DNA of 64,000 nt from Frigoribacterium faeni. GTDB lineage: Bacteria > Actinomycetota > Actinomycetes > Actinomycetales > Microbacteriaceae. The stretch lies in contig NZ_JAAOYW010000002.1 of NCBI RefSeq assembly GCF_011761235.1, forward strand, positions 310,001 to 374,000. The letters run 5' to 3'. The translations under genes and the position numbers were made by a program. Shown in pieces: positions 8,144 through 16,159 of this stretch (within the stretch, counting starts at the first letter, position 1; every line of letters begins with the position of its first letter). Under the pieces are notes generated by a model that saw only the letters and a program-made list of their open reading frames with translations, ran no database searches and was not told the DNA's origin.

Positions 8144-8487
8144 GCGCGGCTGCGCGCGCGCTCGTGCCTGCGCCTCTGCCTGCGCCTGTGCCTGCGCCTG
8201 TGCTCGTGCTCGTGCCGACGCCGGTGCTCGCCGGGCGGGCGGGTCCGTCGTCGACGGGCCGTCACGCACGCCCGGGCACGACGAACTCGCCCGTCGTGCT
8301 CGCGCCCATGAGCGCGCCTGGGCCCGGGCCTGCGCCTGCGCCCGCGCTTGCGCCTGGGCCTGCGCTCGCGCCGACGCCGGTGCTCGCCGGGCGGGCGGGT
8401 CCGTCGTCGACGGGCCGTCACGCACGCCCGGGCACGACGAACCCGCCCGTCGTGCTCGCGCCGACCGCGCCGGGGGTCGGCGCGTGA
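8140..8487 (+). CDS. Pro/Ala/Val-rich repeat ORF between oleBC and oleD
   Basis: A 115-codon frame that fills the whole gap between oleBC and oleD. Its GTG overlaps the oleBC stop by four bases (GTGA), and its own TGA overlaps the oleD GTG by four bases, the signature of every other junction in this operon. The product would be almost entirely Pro, Ala, Val, Gly, Leu and Arg, with short PAP-type runs and a segment of about 31 residues beginning PTPVLAGRAGPSS that is repeated once, 52 codons later. I recognise no family. It could be an extended linker-like scaffold protein of the Ole complex, or a repeat expansion that keeps ribosomes moving to oleD. Coding is inferred from the overlaps only. 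Confidence 0.45.
   Translation: MSAAARALVPAPLPAPVPAPVLVLVPTPVLAGRAGPSSTGRHARPGTTNSPVVLAPMSAPGPGPAPAPALAPGPALAPTPVLAGRAGPSSTGRHARPGTTNPPVVLAPTAPGVGA
8214..8462 (+). repeat. 93-bp direct repeat, two copies 156 bp apart
   Basis: 8214-8306 and 8370-8462 are identical except for one base (AACTCG versus AACCCG). The 156-base period is a multiple of three, so the repeat is in frame in the ORF at 8140-8487. The spacer is low-complexity CCTGCG/CCTGTG sequence. Confidence 0.9.
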
Positions 8488-9467
8488 AGGTGCTCGTAAC
8501 CGGCGCGAGCGGGCTGCTCGGCGGCGCCGTCGCCCGAGCGGTCGCCGCGGCCGGCCACGACGTGACGACGTTCCAGCGCCGTCCGTCGGGCATCGCCGGT
8601 GCCCGCGACGTCGCCGGCTCGATGACCGACCCCGACGCCGTCGCGGCGGCCGTCGACGGGCAGGAGGCGGTGGTCCACCTGGCCGCGAAGGTCTCGCTGG
8701 CGGGCGACCCCGCGGAGTTCGAGGCCGTCAACGTCGGGGGCACGAGCTCCCTGCTCGAGGCGATGCGCGCCTCCTCGGTGCCCCGGCTCGTCTTCGTGTC
8801 GTCGCCCTCGGTGGCCCACGGAGGCGCGTCGATCGTCGGCGAGGACGCCGCGCCGGCCTCGCCCGCACGTGCCCGCGGCGACTACGCCCGCACCAAGGCC
8901 GCCGCCGAGGTGCTGGCCCTGGCTGCGGCGTCGGACGCGCTGCGGGTCGTCGCCGTGCGGCCGCACCTCGTCTGGGGCCCGGGCGACACGCAGCTCGTCG
9001 AGCGCATCGTCGAGCGGGCCCGACGGGGCCGCCTGCCGCTGCTCGACCACGGAGCCGCCCTGATCGACTCGACCTACGTCGACAACGCCGCGGCGGGCAT
9101 CGCGGCCGCCCTCGAGCGGGTCGGCGCCGTCTCGGGGCGGGCTTACGTCCTCACCAACGGCGAGCCCCGGACGGTCGCCGACCTGATGGGCGGCATCTGC
9201 GCCGCGGGCGGGGTCCCGGCGCCGCACGTGCGGGTGCCGGCCGGGGTCGCCCGGGCGGCCGGGTCGCTCGTCGAGCGCGTCTGGGCCGTGCGGCCGGGGA
9301 CGGACGAGCCCCCGATGACGCGGTTCCTCGCCGAGCAGCTGTCGACGGCCCACTGGTTCGACCAGCGGCGCACGCAGCACGACCTGCGCTGGACGCCCGA
9401 GGTCTCGGTCGACGAGGGCCTGCGGCGGCTCGCCGCCTGGTACGCCGCGGGCCAGCCCCCGGTCTGA
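8484..9467 (+). CDS. oleD: OleD, NADPH-dependent 2-alkyl-3-ketoacid reductase
   Basis: A 327-residue extended short-chain dehydrogenase that reduces the OleA product to the 2-alkyl-3-hydroxy acid, the substrate of the OleC domain. The N-terminal VKVLVTGASGLLGG is the nucleotide-binding loop (GxxGxxG), VVHLAAK follows at about residue 65, and DYARTKAAAE supplies the YxxxK catalytic pair. DSTYVDNAAAG is typical of the 3-beta-HSD/OleD branch. Length matches the family. The GTG start overlaps the preceding frame's TGA by four bases; no other start is near. It is the last gene of the operon and ends 5 bases before palindrome A. Confidence 0.9.
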   Translation: MKVLVTGASGLLGGAVARAVAAAGHDVTTFQRRPSGIAGARDVAGSMTDPDAVAAAVDGQEAVVHLAAKVSLAGDPAEFEAVNVGGTSSLLEAMRASSVPRLVFVSSPSVAHGGASIVGEDAAPASPARARGDYARTKAAAEVLALAAASDALRVVAVRPHLVWGPGDTQLVERIVERARRGRLPLLDHGAALIDSTYVDNAAAGIAAALERVGAVSGRAYVLTNGEPRTVADLMGGICAAGGVPAPHVRVPAGVARAAGSLVERVWAVRPGTDEPPMTRFLAEQLSTAHWFDQRRTQHDLRWTPEVSVDEGLRRLAAWYAAGQPPV

Positions 9468-9471
9468 GCGA

Positions 9472-9530
9472 ACGAGTTGCCTCAGATGGTGTCGCCCGCC
9501 ACGGCGAGCCGACCATCCGGGGCAACTCGT
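9472..9530. repeat. Palindrome A (59 bp)
   Basis: Two 19-base arms starting ACGAGTTGCC and ending GGCAACTCGT, with two mismatches, enclose a 21-base centre. It begins 5 bases after the oleD stop. A second copy, A', with the same length and centre size lies at 9761-9819. No gene is found between 9468 and 9860; the 393-base gap is filled by these elements. Confidence 0.85.
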
Positions 9531-9562
9531 GCGCCGCGCTCCCGCCTCCCCCAGAGGGACCC

Positions 9563-9619
9563 TCATGTGGCGCGTCGCGGCCCCTGGCTTGCGCGGGGGC
9601 CCCACGTCGAGACACCTGA
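9563..9619. repeat. Palindrome B (57 bp, degenerate)
   Basis: A 57-base imperfect inverted repeat that opens with TCATGTGGCGCGTCGCGG. It matches B' (9656-9712) in length and order but its own arms carry about seven mismatches, so it looks like an older copy. Confidence 0.65.
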
Positions 9620-9655
9620 CTCGACCTCACGCACACGCTCGGGTGCGACGACGCG

Positions 9656-9712
9656 TCATGTGACGCGTCGCGGGCCCTGCCCCGCGCTGAGACCCCGCGT
9701 CGAGTCACATGA
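9656..9712. repeat. Palindrome B' (57 bp)
   Basis: Arms of 19 bases beginning TCATGTGACGCG and ending GAGTCACATGA pair with two mismatches. Related to B in sequence and identical in length. Confidence 0.8.
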
Positions 9713-9760
9713 GGAAGGCTCTGGGCGCGCGCCCGGGCGGCCGCGCCCGCGGCAGCACGG

Positions 9761-9819
9761 ACGACTTGCCCCGGATGGTCGCCCCGGCGCGGGCGAGCCG
9801 ACCTTCCGGGGCAAGTCGT
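9761..9819. repeat. Palindrome A' (59 bp)
   Basis: Arms ACGACTTGCCCCGGATGGT and its near-complement pair with one mismatch around a 21-base centre. It lies 42 bases beyond the putA stop and closes the A-B-B'-A' series. Confidence 0.85.
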
Positions 9820-9860
9820 CCACCGACTCAGGAGCGAGCCGCACGACCGCCAGGCCCGCC

Positions 9861-12800
9861 TCAGATGACCGCGTCGCTCCAGCCGTCGGGGTTGCCGAAG
9901 CGGTGCGCCGTGATCGACACGGCCTGCTCGCGCAGGAACGGCAGCAGCTCGAGCCGCCCGGCCGGCGTGACGGGCGCGGCGAACACGGCCACGGCCGGGT
10001 CTCCGCCGAGCGCGTCGGCGAGGGCCGAGGAGGCGGCGCCCCCGTCGTCCGGACCGCTCACGAGGCGCACGCGCTCCGTCCGCAGCCCGCCCGAGCGCAG
10101 CCGCTCGTGCCAGGCGTCGTCGCTCTCGACGCGGATCGCGCCCACGCCGAGGCCCAGGGCCGAGACGAACGCCTCGGGCAGCGCCGTCGCCACGGAGGCG
10201 GTGATCGGCGAGCCCGACCGCAGCCCGGCGAGCAGCACGCGCACCACGTCGGCGAGCGGGGCTCCCTCGGCGGCCCGCACCGTCACCGCGATCGGGCGGT
10301 AGCGGAGCAGGTCGCGCTCGAGGCCGAGCTGGCTGACGTCGCGGGCGACGCCGAACTCGGTGCTCCAGACGTGCTCGTCGGTGGCGACGGCCGCCGCGAC
10401 CAGGTCGGCGTCGGCTCCGAGCGACGGGGTCGCCGCGCGCAGGGCTCCCGCGACGGCCGCGGCGGGCCGCGCCTCCCCCGCCGCCGCCCCGGCGAGCGTC
10501 GTGGGACGCCACGAGCCGAGGTGCACGAGGTAGTTCGGGCCGCCGGCCTTGGCTCCGGCGCCGACCGACGACTTCTTCCAGCCGCCGAACGGCTGCCGGC
10601 GCACGACCGCCCCGGTGATGCCGCGGTTGACGTACAGGTTGCCGGCCTCGACGCCCTCGAGCCAGGTCGCGAGCTCGGCGGGGTCGAGGGTGTGCAGGCC
10701 CGCGGTGAGGCCGTAGTCGGTCGCGTTCTGCAGGGCGATGGCCTCGTCGAGGGTGGCGGCGGTCATGATGCCGAGCACCGGGCCGAAGTACTCGGTCAGG
10801 TGGAACTCGCTGCCCGCGGCGACCCCGGCGCGCACGCCGGGCGACCAGAGGCGCCCGGTGTCGTCGAGCTGGCGGGGCTCGACGAGCCACGACTCCCCGG
10901 CGCCGAGGGTCGTCAGGGCGCGCTCGAGCTTGCCGTGCGCGGGCTCGATGATCGGGCCCATCTGGGTCGTCGGCTCGCTCGGGTACCCCACGCGCATCGT
11001 CGACGCGGCGTCGACGAGCTGGCGGCGGAACCGGTCGGAGGTGCCCACCGACCCCACGAGGATGACGAGGCTCGCGGCCGAGCACTTCTGCCCGGCGTGG
11101 CCGAACGCCGACTTGACCACGTCGGCGGCGGCGAGGTCGAGGTCGGCGCTCGGGGTGACGATGATGGCGTTCTTGCCGCTGGTCTCGGCGAGCAGCGGCA
11201 GGTCGGTGCGCCAGCTCGTGAAGAGCGCGGCGGTCTCGAACGCGCCGGTGAGGATGACCCGGTCGACCGAGGGGTGCGAGACGAGGTGACGACCGAGGTC
11301 GCCCTCGTCGACGTCGACCAGCCGCAGCACGTCGCGGGGCACGCCCGCCTGCCAGAGCGCCTCGACCATGACGGCGCCGCAGCGCTTCGCCTGGCCGGCG
11401 GGCTTCACGACGACGCTGCTGCCCGCGGCGAGCGCGGCGAGGGTCGACCCGGCGGGGATCGCGACGGGGAAGTTCCACGGCGGGGTGACGAGCGTCAGCC
11501 GCTCGGGCACGAAGTCGGCGCCGTCGACGACGTCGAGCTCCTCGGCGAGGTGCGCGTACCAGTTGGCGAAGTCGATCGCCTCGCTGACCTCGACGTCGCC
11601 CTCGGCGACGGTCTTGCCGGTCTCGCTCGCGGCGACCTCCATCAGGTCGGCCCGTCGCGCGGCCAGCGAGACGGCGGCGGCGCGGAGCACCTCGGCCCGG
11701 CCCGCGCCTCCTCGTGCCGCCCAGGCGGGCTGGGCCGCGACGGCCCCGGCGACGATGTCGTCGATCGTGGAGGCGTCGGTCACCCGGGCCTGCTCGATCA
11801 GGTCGACGCCGAGCACCGAGGTGCGCGAGCGACGCTGGATCTCGCGCCCCCACGCGCGGTTGTCGGCCTTGGCGGGATCGGTGTCGGGCTCGTTGTCGAA
11901 GCCGCTGCCGGCGTCGCGTGGGCGGAGCGCCTGCGCGTCGTCGAGCCTGCTCTGCACGCGGTGCGGGGCGGGCGCCTCGGCGTCGACGTCGGCGAGCGAC
12001 GCGAGGAACCGGCCCTTCTCGCGCTCGAACATGGCCTCGTTCGAGGCGAGCTCGAACACGGCCGACATGAAGTTCTCGCTCGAGGCGTTCTCCTCGAGGC
12101 GGCGGATCAGGTAGCTGATGGCGACGTCGAACTCGCGGGGGTGCACGACGGGCGTGTAGAGCAGCAGCCCGCCGACGTCGGCCTTGACGAGCTCGGCCTG
12201 CCCCTCGGCCATGCCGAGCAGCATCTCGAACTCGACGCGGTCGCCCACGCCGCGGGCCTCGGCGAGCAGGTGCGCGAAGGCGATGTCGAACAGGTTGTGG
12301 CCCGCGACGCCGATCTTGACGGCCCGCGCGCGCTCGGGGGTGAGCGCCCAGGCGAGCACCCGCTTGTAGTTCGTGTCGCTGGCCTGCTTCGTGTCGTAGG
12401 TGGCGAGCGGCCACTCGTGCACGACGGCGTCGACGGTCTCCATGGCGAGGTTGGCGCCCTTGACGACCCGGAGCTTGATCGAGGCGCCGCCGGCGTCGAC
12501 GCGGCGGGTGGCCCACTCGGTGAGCCCCTGCAGCGCGCCGAGCGCGTCGGGCAGGTAGGTCTGCAGCACGATGCCGGCCTCGAGGCCCTTCAGCTGCGGC
12601 TGGTCGAGGAGGCGCGTGAAGACCGCGATCGTCAGGTCGAGGTCGCGGTACTCCTCCATGTCGAGGTTGATGAACTTCGGCTCGCGCGAGCGCGCGGCGA
12701 GCTCGTAGAGCGGGGTCAGCTTCTCGACGACGCGCTCGACGGTCTCGTCGAAGGCCCACATCGACAGCTGGCTGACGATCGACGACACCTTGATCGAGAC

Positions 12801-13346
12801 GTAGTCGACGTCGTCCCGCTCGAGCAGCGCACGGGTGCCGGCGAGGCGGTGCTCGGCCTCGGCGTCGCCGAGCACGGCCTCGCCGAGCAGGTTGAGGTTG
12901 AGGCGGGTGCCCTCCGCCTTGATGCTCTGGATCGCGGCGCCGAGCTTGGCGGGGCGGGCGTCGGCGATGAGGTGGCCGACCATGCCGCGCAGCACGCGGC
13001 GGGCGACGGGCACGACGACGCCGGGCAGCACGGGGGCGACGACGCCGCCGACGCGGACGGCGCCGCGCATGTACCAGGGCAGGAACGCGGGCACCTGCGC
13101 GGCGAGGCGCGACAGGTTGCGGGCGGCCACGCTGAGGTCCTCGGGCCGCACGACGCGGTCGACGAACCCGATGGTGAAGGCGAGGCCCGACTCGTCCTTC
13201 AGCACCTGCGCGAGCAGGTGCGCCGAGTCCGTGCTCGGGGCGGACGAGGCCTCGTGCGCCCAGCGGCGGGCCAGGGCGACGGCGTCGTCGCCGATCGACT
13301 CGGGGAGGGCGGCTGCCGGACGGGCCGGCTGGTCGATGGTGGTCAT
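9861..13346 (-). CDS. putA: Bifunctional proline dehydrogenase / glutamate-semialdehyde dehydrogenase PutA
   Basis: A 1161-residue enzyme that oxidises proline to glutamate in two steps. The N-terminal half (about residues 50-470) is the FAD-dependent proline dehydrogenase barrel, with VDYVSIKVSSI, FINLDMEEYRDLDLT and VAGHNLFDIAFAH. The aldehyde dehydrogenase half (about 520-990) shows TPPWNFPVAIPAG, the glutamate region LTGAFETA/LAETSGKNA and the catalytic Cys in GQKCSAASL. A further C-terminal stretch of about 130 residues is typical of actinobacterial forms. There is no N-terminal ribbon-helix-helix DNA-binding domain, so it does not regulate itself. The ATG directly follows a TATCGT -10 by 6 bases and has no Shine-Dalgarno, implying a leaderless mRNA. 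Confidence 0.93.
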   Translation of the reverse strand: MTTIDQPARPAAALPESIGDDAVALARRWAHEASSAPSTDSAHLLAQVLKDESGLAFTIGFVDRVVRPEDLSVAARNLSRLAAQVPAFLPWYMRGAVRVGGVVAPVLPGVVVPVARRVLRGMVGHLIADARPAKLGAAIQSIKAEGTRLNLNLLGEAVLGDAEAEHRLAGTRALLERDDVDYVSIKVSSIVSQLSMWAFDETVERVVEKLTPLYELAARSREPKFINLDMEEYRDLDLTIAVFTRLLDQPQLKGLEAGIVLQTYLPDALGALQGLTEWATRRVDAGGASIKLRVVKGANLAMETVDAVVHEWPLATYDTKQASDTNYKRVLAWALTPERARAVKIGVAGHNLFDIAFAHLLAEARGVGDRVEFEMLLGMAEGQAELVKADVGGLLLYTPVVHPREFDVAISYLIRRLEENASSENFMSAVFELASNEAMFEREKGRFLASLADVDAEAPAPHRVQSRLDDAQALRPRDAGSGFDNEPDTDPAKADNRAWGREIQRRSRTSVLGVDLIEQARVTDASTIDDIVAGAVAAQPAWAARGGAGRAEVLRAAAVSLAARRADLMEVAASETGKTVAEGDVEVSEAIDFANWYAHLAEELDVVDGADFVPERLTLVTPPWNFPVAIPAGSTLAALAAGSSVVVKPAGQAKRCGAVMVEALWQAGVPRDVLRLVDVDEGDLGRHLVSHPSVDRVILTGAFETAALFTSWRTDLPLLAETSGKNAIIVTPSADLDLAAADVVKSAFGHAGQKCSAASLVILVGSVGTSDRFRRQLVDAASTMRVGYPSEPTTQMGPIIEPAHGKLERALTTLGAGESWLVEPRQLDDTGRLWSPGVRAGVAAGSEFHLTEYFGPVLGIMTAATLDEAIALQNATDYGLTAGLHTLDPAELATWLEGVEAGNLYVNRGITGAVVRRQPFGGWKKSSVGAGAKAGGPNYLVHLGSWRPTTLAGAAAGEARPAAAVAGALRAATPSLGADADLVAAAVATDEHVWSTEFGVARDVSQLGLERDLLRYRPIAVTVRAAEGAPLADVVRVLLAGLRSGSPITASVATALPEAFVSALGLGVGAIRVESDDAWHERLRSGGLRTERVRLVSGPDDGGAASSALADALGGDPAVAVFAAPVTPAGRLELLPFLREQAVSITAHRFGNPDGWSDAVI

Positions 13347-13352
13347 GCGGTC

Positions 13353-13383
13353 ACGATAAGACCGGAACTTGCCAGGTGGCAAG
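13353..13383 (-). promoter_or_regulatory. putA promoter with palindromic operator
   Basis: On the minus strand, TTGCCA (plus 13377-13382) and TATCGT (plus 13353-13358) are separated by 18 bases, and the -10 ends 6 bases before the putA ATG. A perfect palindrome CTTGCCA-GG-TGGCAAG (13368-13383) covers the -35. A repressor or activator binding here would control putA directly; no putative PutR gene is adjacent. Confidence 0.7.
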
Positions 13384-13417
13384 GTTTGACACACGACCGT
13401 AACGTGTCGGGTCGTGC

Positions 13418-13470
13418 GCGCCTCCTGCGCAGGCGACCCGCGCCTCCTGCACAGGCGACCCGCGCCTCCT
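13418..13470 (-). repeat. 22-bp tandem repeat carrying AGGAGGCGC
   Basis: Three copies of GCGCCTCCT (13418, 13440, 13462) occur at 22-base spacing, each followed by GC(G/A)CAGGCGACCC in the first two units. The array lies between the divergent putA promoter and the ABC transporter start. Confidence 0.8.
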
Positions 13471-13580
13471 CGGCTCGGCTCGGGACCGCCCGGTCCTCTG
13501 GCGCGCGAGCCCCGCGTGCGGTACTTTCCCCTCGTCACCGAACCTCCTGGTGCGGTGGCTCCACCCCGCGGGAGGCGCGC

Positions 13581-14597
13581 ATGGCGATGATCGAGGCCTC
13601 GGGCCTGACGAAGACCTACCGTTCGAAGAGCGGCCCGGTGCACGCCCTGACGGGCCTCGACCTCGTCGTGCCCGAGGGCAGCGTCAAGGCGCTGCTGGGG
13701 CCGAACGGCGCCGGCAAGACCACGACGGTCAAGATGCTGACGACGCTCGAGGTGCCCGACTCGGGCAGCGCGACGATCAACGGGATCGACGTCGTCGCCG
13801 ATCCGCAGGCCACCCGGCGCACCATCGGCGTCTCGGGCCAGTACGCGGCGGTCGACGAGAACCTCACCGGCTTCGAGAACCTCGACATGATCGGTCGGCT
13901 CTACCACCTGGGCGCGAAGGTCTCGCGCGAGCGGGCCCGCGAGCTGATCGACGTCTTCGACCTGTCGGCCGCCGGCGACCGCCCCGTCAAGGGCTTCTCG
14001 GGCGGGATGCGGCGCCGCATCGACCTCGCCGGCGCGCTCGTGACGAACCCGCGCGTGCTGTTCCTCGACGAGCCGACCACCGGCCTCGACCCGCGCAGCC
14101 GACTCGCCCTGTGGGACATCATCACGTCGCTCGTCGAGGGCGGCACGACGGTGCTGCTGACGACCCAGTACCTCGAGGAGGCCGACCGCCTCGCCGACGA
14201 CATCGCCGTCATCGACGAGGGGCGCGTGATCGCCGAGGGCACCGCCGACCAGCTCAAGGCCCAGGTCGGCGGGCACCGCCTCGTCGTCGCCCTCGTCGAC
14301 GACGCGCGGGCCGGCCAGGCGCTCGAGGTGCTGCGGCGCCACGGCGACGCCGAGCCCGTGCTGGGCAGCGACGGCCGCCAGGTCGAGGTCGCGGTCACCG
14401 ACGGGCCCACCGCGCTGCAGCGCACGCTCGCCGACCTCGGCGCCGCCGGCATCGAGCTGCACGACGCCGGCATGCGACGCCCCACCCTCGACGACGTGTT
14501 CCTGCAGCTGACGGGCCGCAAGGCGGCGGCGGACGACGACGACCCCGACACCGCGCCGGTCACGACGGGCAAGAAGACGAAGGAGGCGCGGCGATGA
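13581..14597 (+). CDS. DrrA-type ABC exporter ATPase
   Basis: A 338-residue ATP-binding subunit of an ABC-2 exporter. Walker A is GPNGAGKTT near residue 40, the signature is FSGGMRRR near 143, and Walker B is RVLFLDEPTTGLDP with the family's TTQYLEEAD switch region. The C-terminal extension of about 100 residues, ending in the MRRPTLDDVFLQLTG motif, is characteristic of the daunorubicin-resistance (DrrA) branch. An acidic/basic tail follows. GGGAGG stands five bases before the ATG; a second ATG two codons later is possible. The stop overlaps the permease ATG by four bases, so the two subunits are coupled. Confidence 0.9.
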   Translation: MAMIEASGLTKTYRSKSGPVHALTGLDLVVPEGSVKALLGPNGAGKTTTVKMLTTLEVPDSGSATINGIDVVADPQATRRTIGVSGQYAAVDENLTGFENLDMIGRLYHLGAKVSRERARELIDVFDLSAAGDRPVKGFSGGMRRRIDLAGALVTNPRVLFLDEPTTGLDPRSRLALWDIITSLVEGGTTVLLTTQYLEEADRLADDIAVIDEGRVIAEGTADQLKAQVGGHRLVVALVDDARAGQALEVLRRHGDAEPVLGSDGRQVEVAVTDGPTALQRTLADLGAAGIELHDAGMRRPTLDDVFLQLTGRKAAADDDDPDTAPVTTGKKTKEARR

Positions 14598-15442
14598 CCA
14601 CGACGACGGACGCACTCGCGCAGACCCTCACGCCCCTGGGCCCGACGGGGCTCGCCTCCTGGGCCTCCGACGGCTGGACGGTGACGAAGCGCAACCTCAT
14701 CAAGGTCAAGCGCTCGCCCGACATGCTGATCTTCGCCGTGCTGCAGCCGATCATGTTCGTGCTGCTCTTCAGCCAGGTCTACGGCGGGGCGATCGCCGTG
14801 CAGGGCACGGACTACACGCAGTTCCTGATGGCGGGCATCTTCGCCCAGACCGTCGTCTTCGGCTCGACCTTCTCGGGCGCCGCCATGGCACAGGACCTGA
14901 AGGAGGGCATCATCGACCGGTTCCGCACCCTGCCGATGAGCCCGTCGGCGGTGCTGATCGGCCGCACGAACAGCGACCTCGTGCTGAACGGCATCTCGAT
15001 GGTGATCATGATGCTCACCGGGCTCGCCGTGGGCTGGCGGGTGACCACGTCGCCCCTGTCGTTCGTCGGCGGCGTCGCGCTGCTGCTGCTGTTCAGCTAC
15101 TCGTTCAGCTGGGTGATGGCGCTGCTCGGCATGAGCGTCAAGACGCCGGAGACGATCAACAACGCGTCGTTCATGATCCTGTTCCCGCTGACGTTCATCT
15201 CGAACGCGTTCGTGCCGAGCGACACCCTGCCGACGGTGCTGCGGGTCTTCGCCGAGTGGAACCCGGTGTCGTCGCTGGTGCAGGCGGCCCGCACGTCGTT
15301 CGGCAACCTCGGCGCCACGCCCGTGCCCGACATCTGGACCCTGCAGCACCCCTACGCGACGGTGCTCGTCGGCCTCGCGGTCATGCTTGTCGTGTTCGTG
15401 CCGCTGAGCATCCGGAAGTTCCAGCGCATCAGCGCGAAGTAG
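14594..15442 (+). CDS. DrrB-type ABC-2 exporter permease
   Basis: A 282-residue inner-membrane permease partner of the preceding ATPase. Six hydrophobic segments are visible, from about residue 45 (LIFAVLQPIMFVLLFSQVYG) to the end, together with the ABC-2 motif region LKEGIIDRFRTLPMSPSAVLIGR and FPLTFISNAFVPSDTLP, both highly typical of the DrrB family. The ATG overlaps the ATPase stop (ATGA), and AGGAGG lies within the end of the upstream gene. The cargo is unknown: homologues move anthracyclines, lipids or other hydrophobic molecules. A TetR/MFS pair sits 700 bases downstream but is not part of the operon. Confidence 0.9.
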   Translation: MTTTTDALAQTLTPLGPTGLASWASDGWTVTKRNLIKVKRSPDMLIFAVLQPIMFVLLFSQVYGGAIAVQGTDYTQFLMAGIFAQTVVFGSTFSGAAMAQDLKEGIIDRFRTLPMSPSAVLIGRTNSDLVLNGISMVIMMLTGLAVGWRVTTSPLSFVGGVALLLLFSYSFSWVMALLGMSVKTPETINNASFMILFPLTFISNAFVPSDTLPTVLRVFAEWNPVSSLVQAARTSFGNLGATPVPDIWTLQHPYATVLVGLAVMLVVFVPLSIRKFQRISAK

Positions 15443-15548
15443 GGGGCGGGCCGGCGGCGGCGTAGGCGCTGCCCGGTGCGTCAGCGCGACGGCGACGTCC
15501 CCGGACGGGGGTGTGCGGACGGGTCGGTCCGGCTGCCAAGGTCGAGAC

Positions 15549-16133
15549 GTGCCCGATGCCCTTCTGCTCCTCCTGCTCCTGACCAAGTCGCCCGGTGCTG
15601 CGGACCAGTGGCGATCGGCGAGTCCGGCGGACTGGGCGACCGTGGTGGGGACCTTCATGGCGGTGGGGGCGACCGTCTGGATCGCGATCGCAGTGGCGAG
15701 GAGCAGCAGTGACGCACGCGCGCAAGACCGCGTCCACGCACGACGTCTCGCGATGACGGAAGCGCACATCAGGCTCACGACAGGAGAGGTGGCGTCGGCC
15801 CGCCATCTCGTCGGCACCTTGCTCAACCTGCCCCGATGGCGACAGCTCAGACGGGTGCGATGCGATCGCGAGAACTACATCAGTGCCTTCTACACCTTGG
15901 CCTGGGCTGTCGAATCCATCAGCAACCTGCGTCGGACCTGGACCAGCAAGGCGCACCGCGTGGGCAAGAGCGACTTCTTGTCCTGGAACGAAGACGCCCT
16001 GTTCGAGAGCCTCGACGATCTCTACGCCCTGCTCGTCGCGACCGACGTGCGGTTCATCGAGGGGTCGCGCTCCGCCTGGCACACCGTCACGGTCTCCCGA
16101 GCCTGCCCGCCGGACCAGACCCCAGCTGCCTGA
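15549..16133 (+). CDS. Unrecognised membrane-anchored protein
   Basis: A protein of 194 residues if started at the GTG 15549, which has AAGG seven bases upstream; a GTG at 15513 would add 12 residues. One membrane helix is clear at about residues 30-52 (VVGTFMAVGATVWIAIAVA), followed by a cytosolic helical domain rich in Arg, His and Trp. Codon use is visibly less GC-biased than in the flanking transporter and TetR genes, which suggests a later arrival. It stands alone between the ABC exporter and the convergent tetR gene. I recognise no family; one-helix proteins of this shape are often accessory or mobile cargo genes. Confidence 0.65.
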   Translation: MPDALLLLLLLTKSPGAADQWRSASPADWATVVGTFMAVGATVWIAIAVARSSSDARAQDRVHARRLAMTEAHIRLTTGEVASARHLVGTLLNLPRWRQLRRVRCDRENYISAFYTLAWAVESISNLRRTWTSKAHRVGKSDFLSWNEDALFESLDDLYALLVATDVRFIEGSRSAWHTVTVSRACPPDQTPAA

Positions 16134-16159
16134 CCCTGCGGCCGCAGCAGGCCGGCGCG

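Noticed and set aside
8214-8462. Direct repeats as a CRISPR array
   Set aside because: Only two 93-bp copies, a non-unique low-complexity spacer, and the repeat is in frame in an ORF.
9468-9860. Insertion sequence between oleD and putA
   Set aside because: No transposase frame or terminal repeats with target duplication; the palindromes account for the region.
9477-13580. Plus-strand frame running antisense to putA into the ABC ATPase
   Set aside because: The part before 13581 is low-complexity and opposite a complete PutA; only the section from 13581 matches a real protein.
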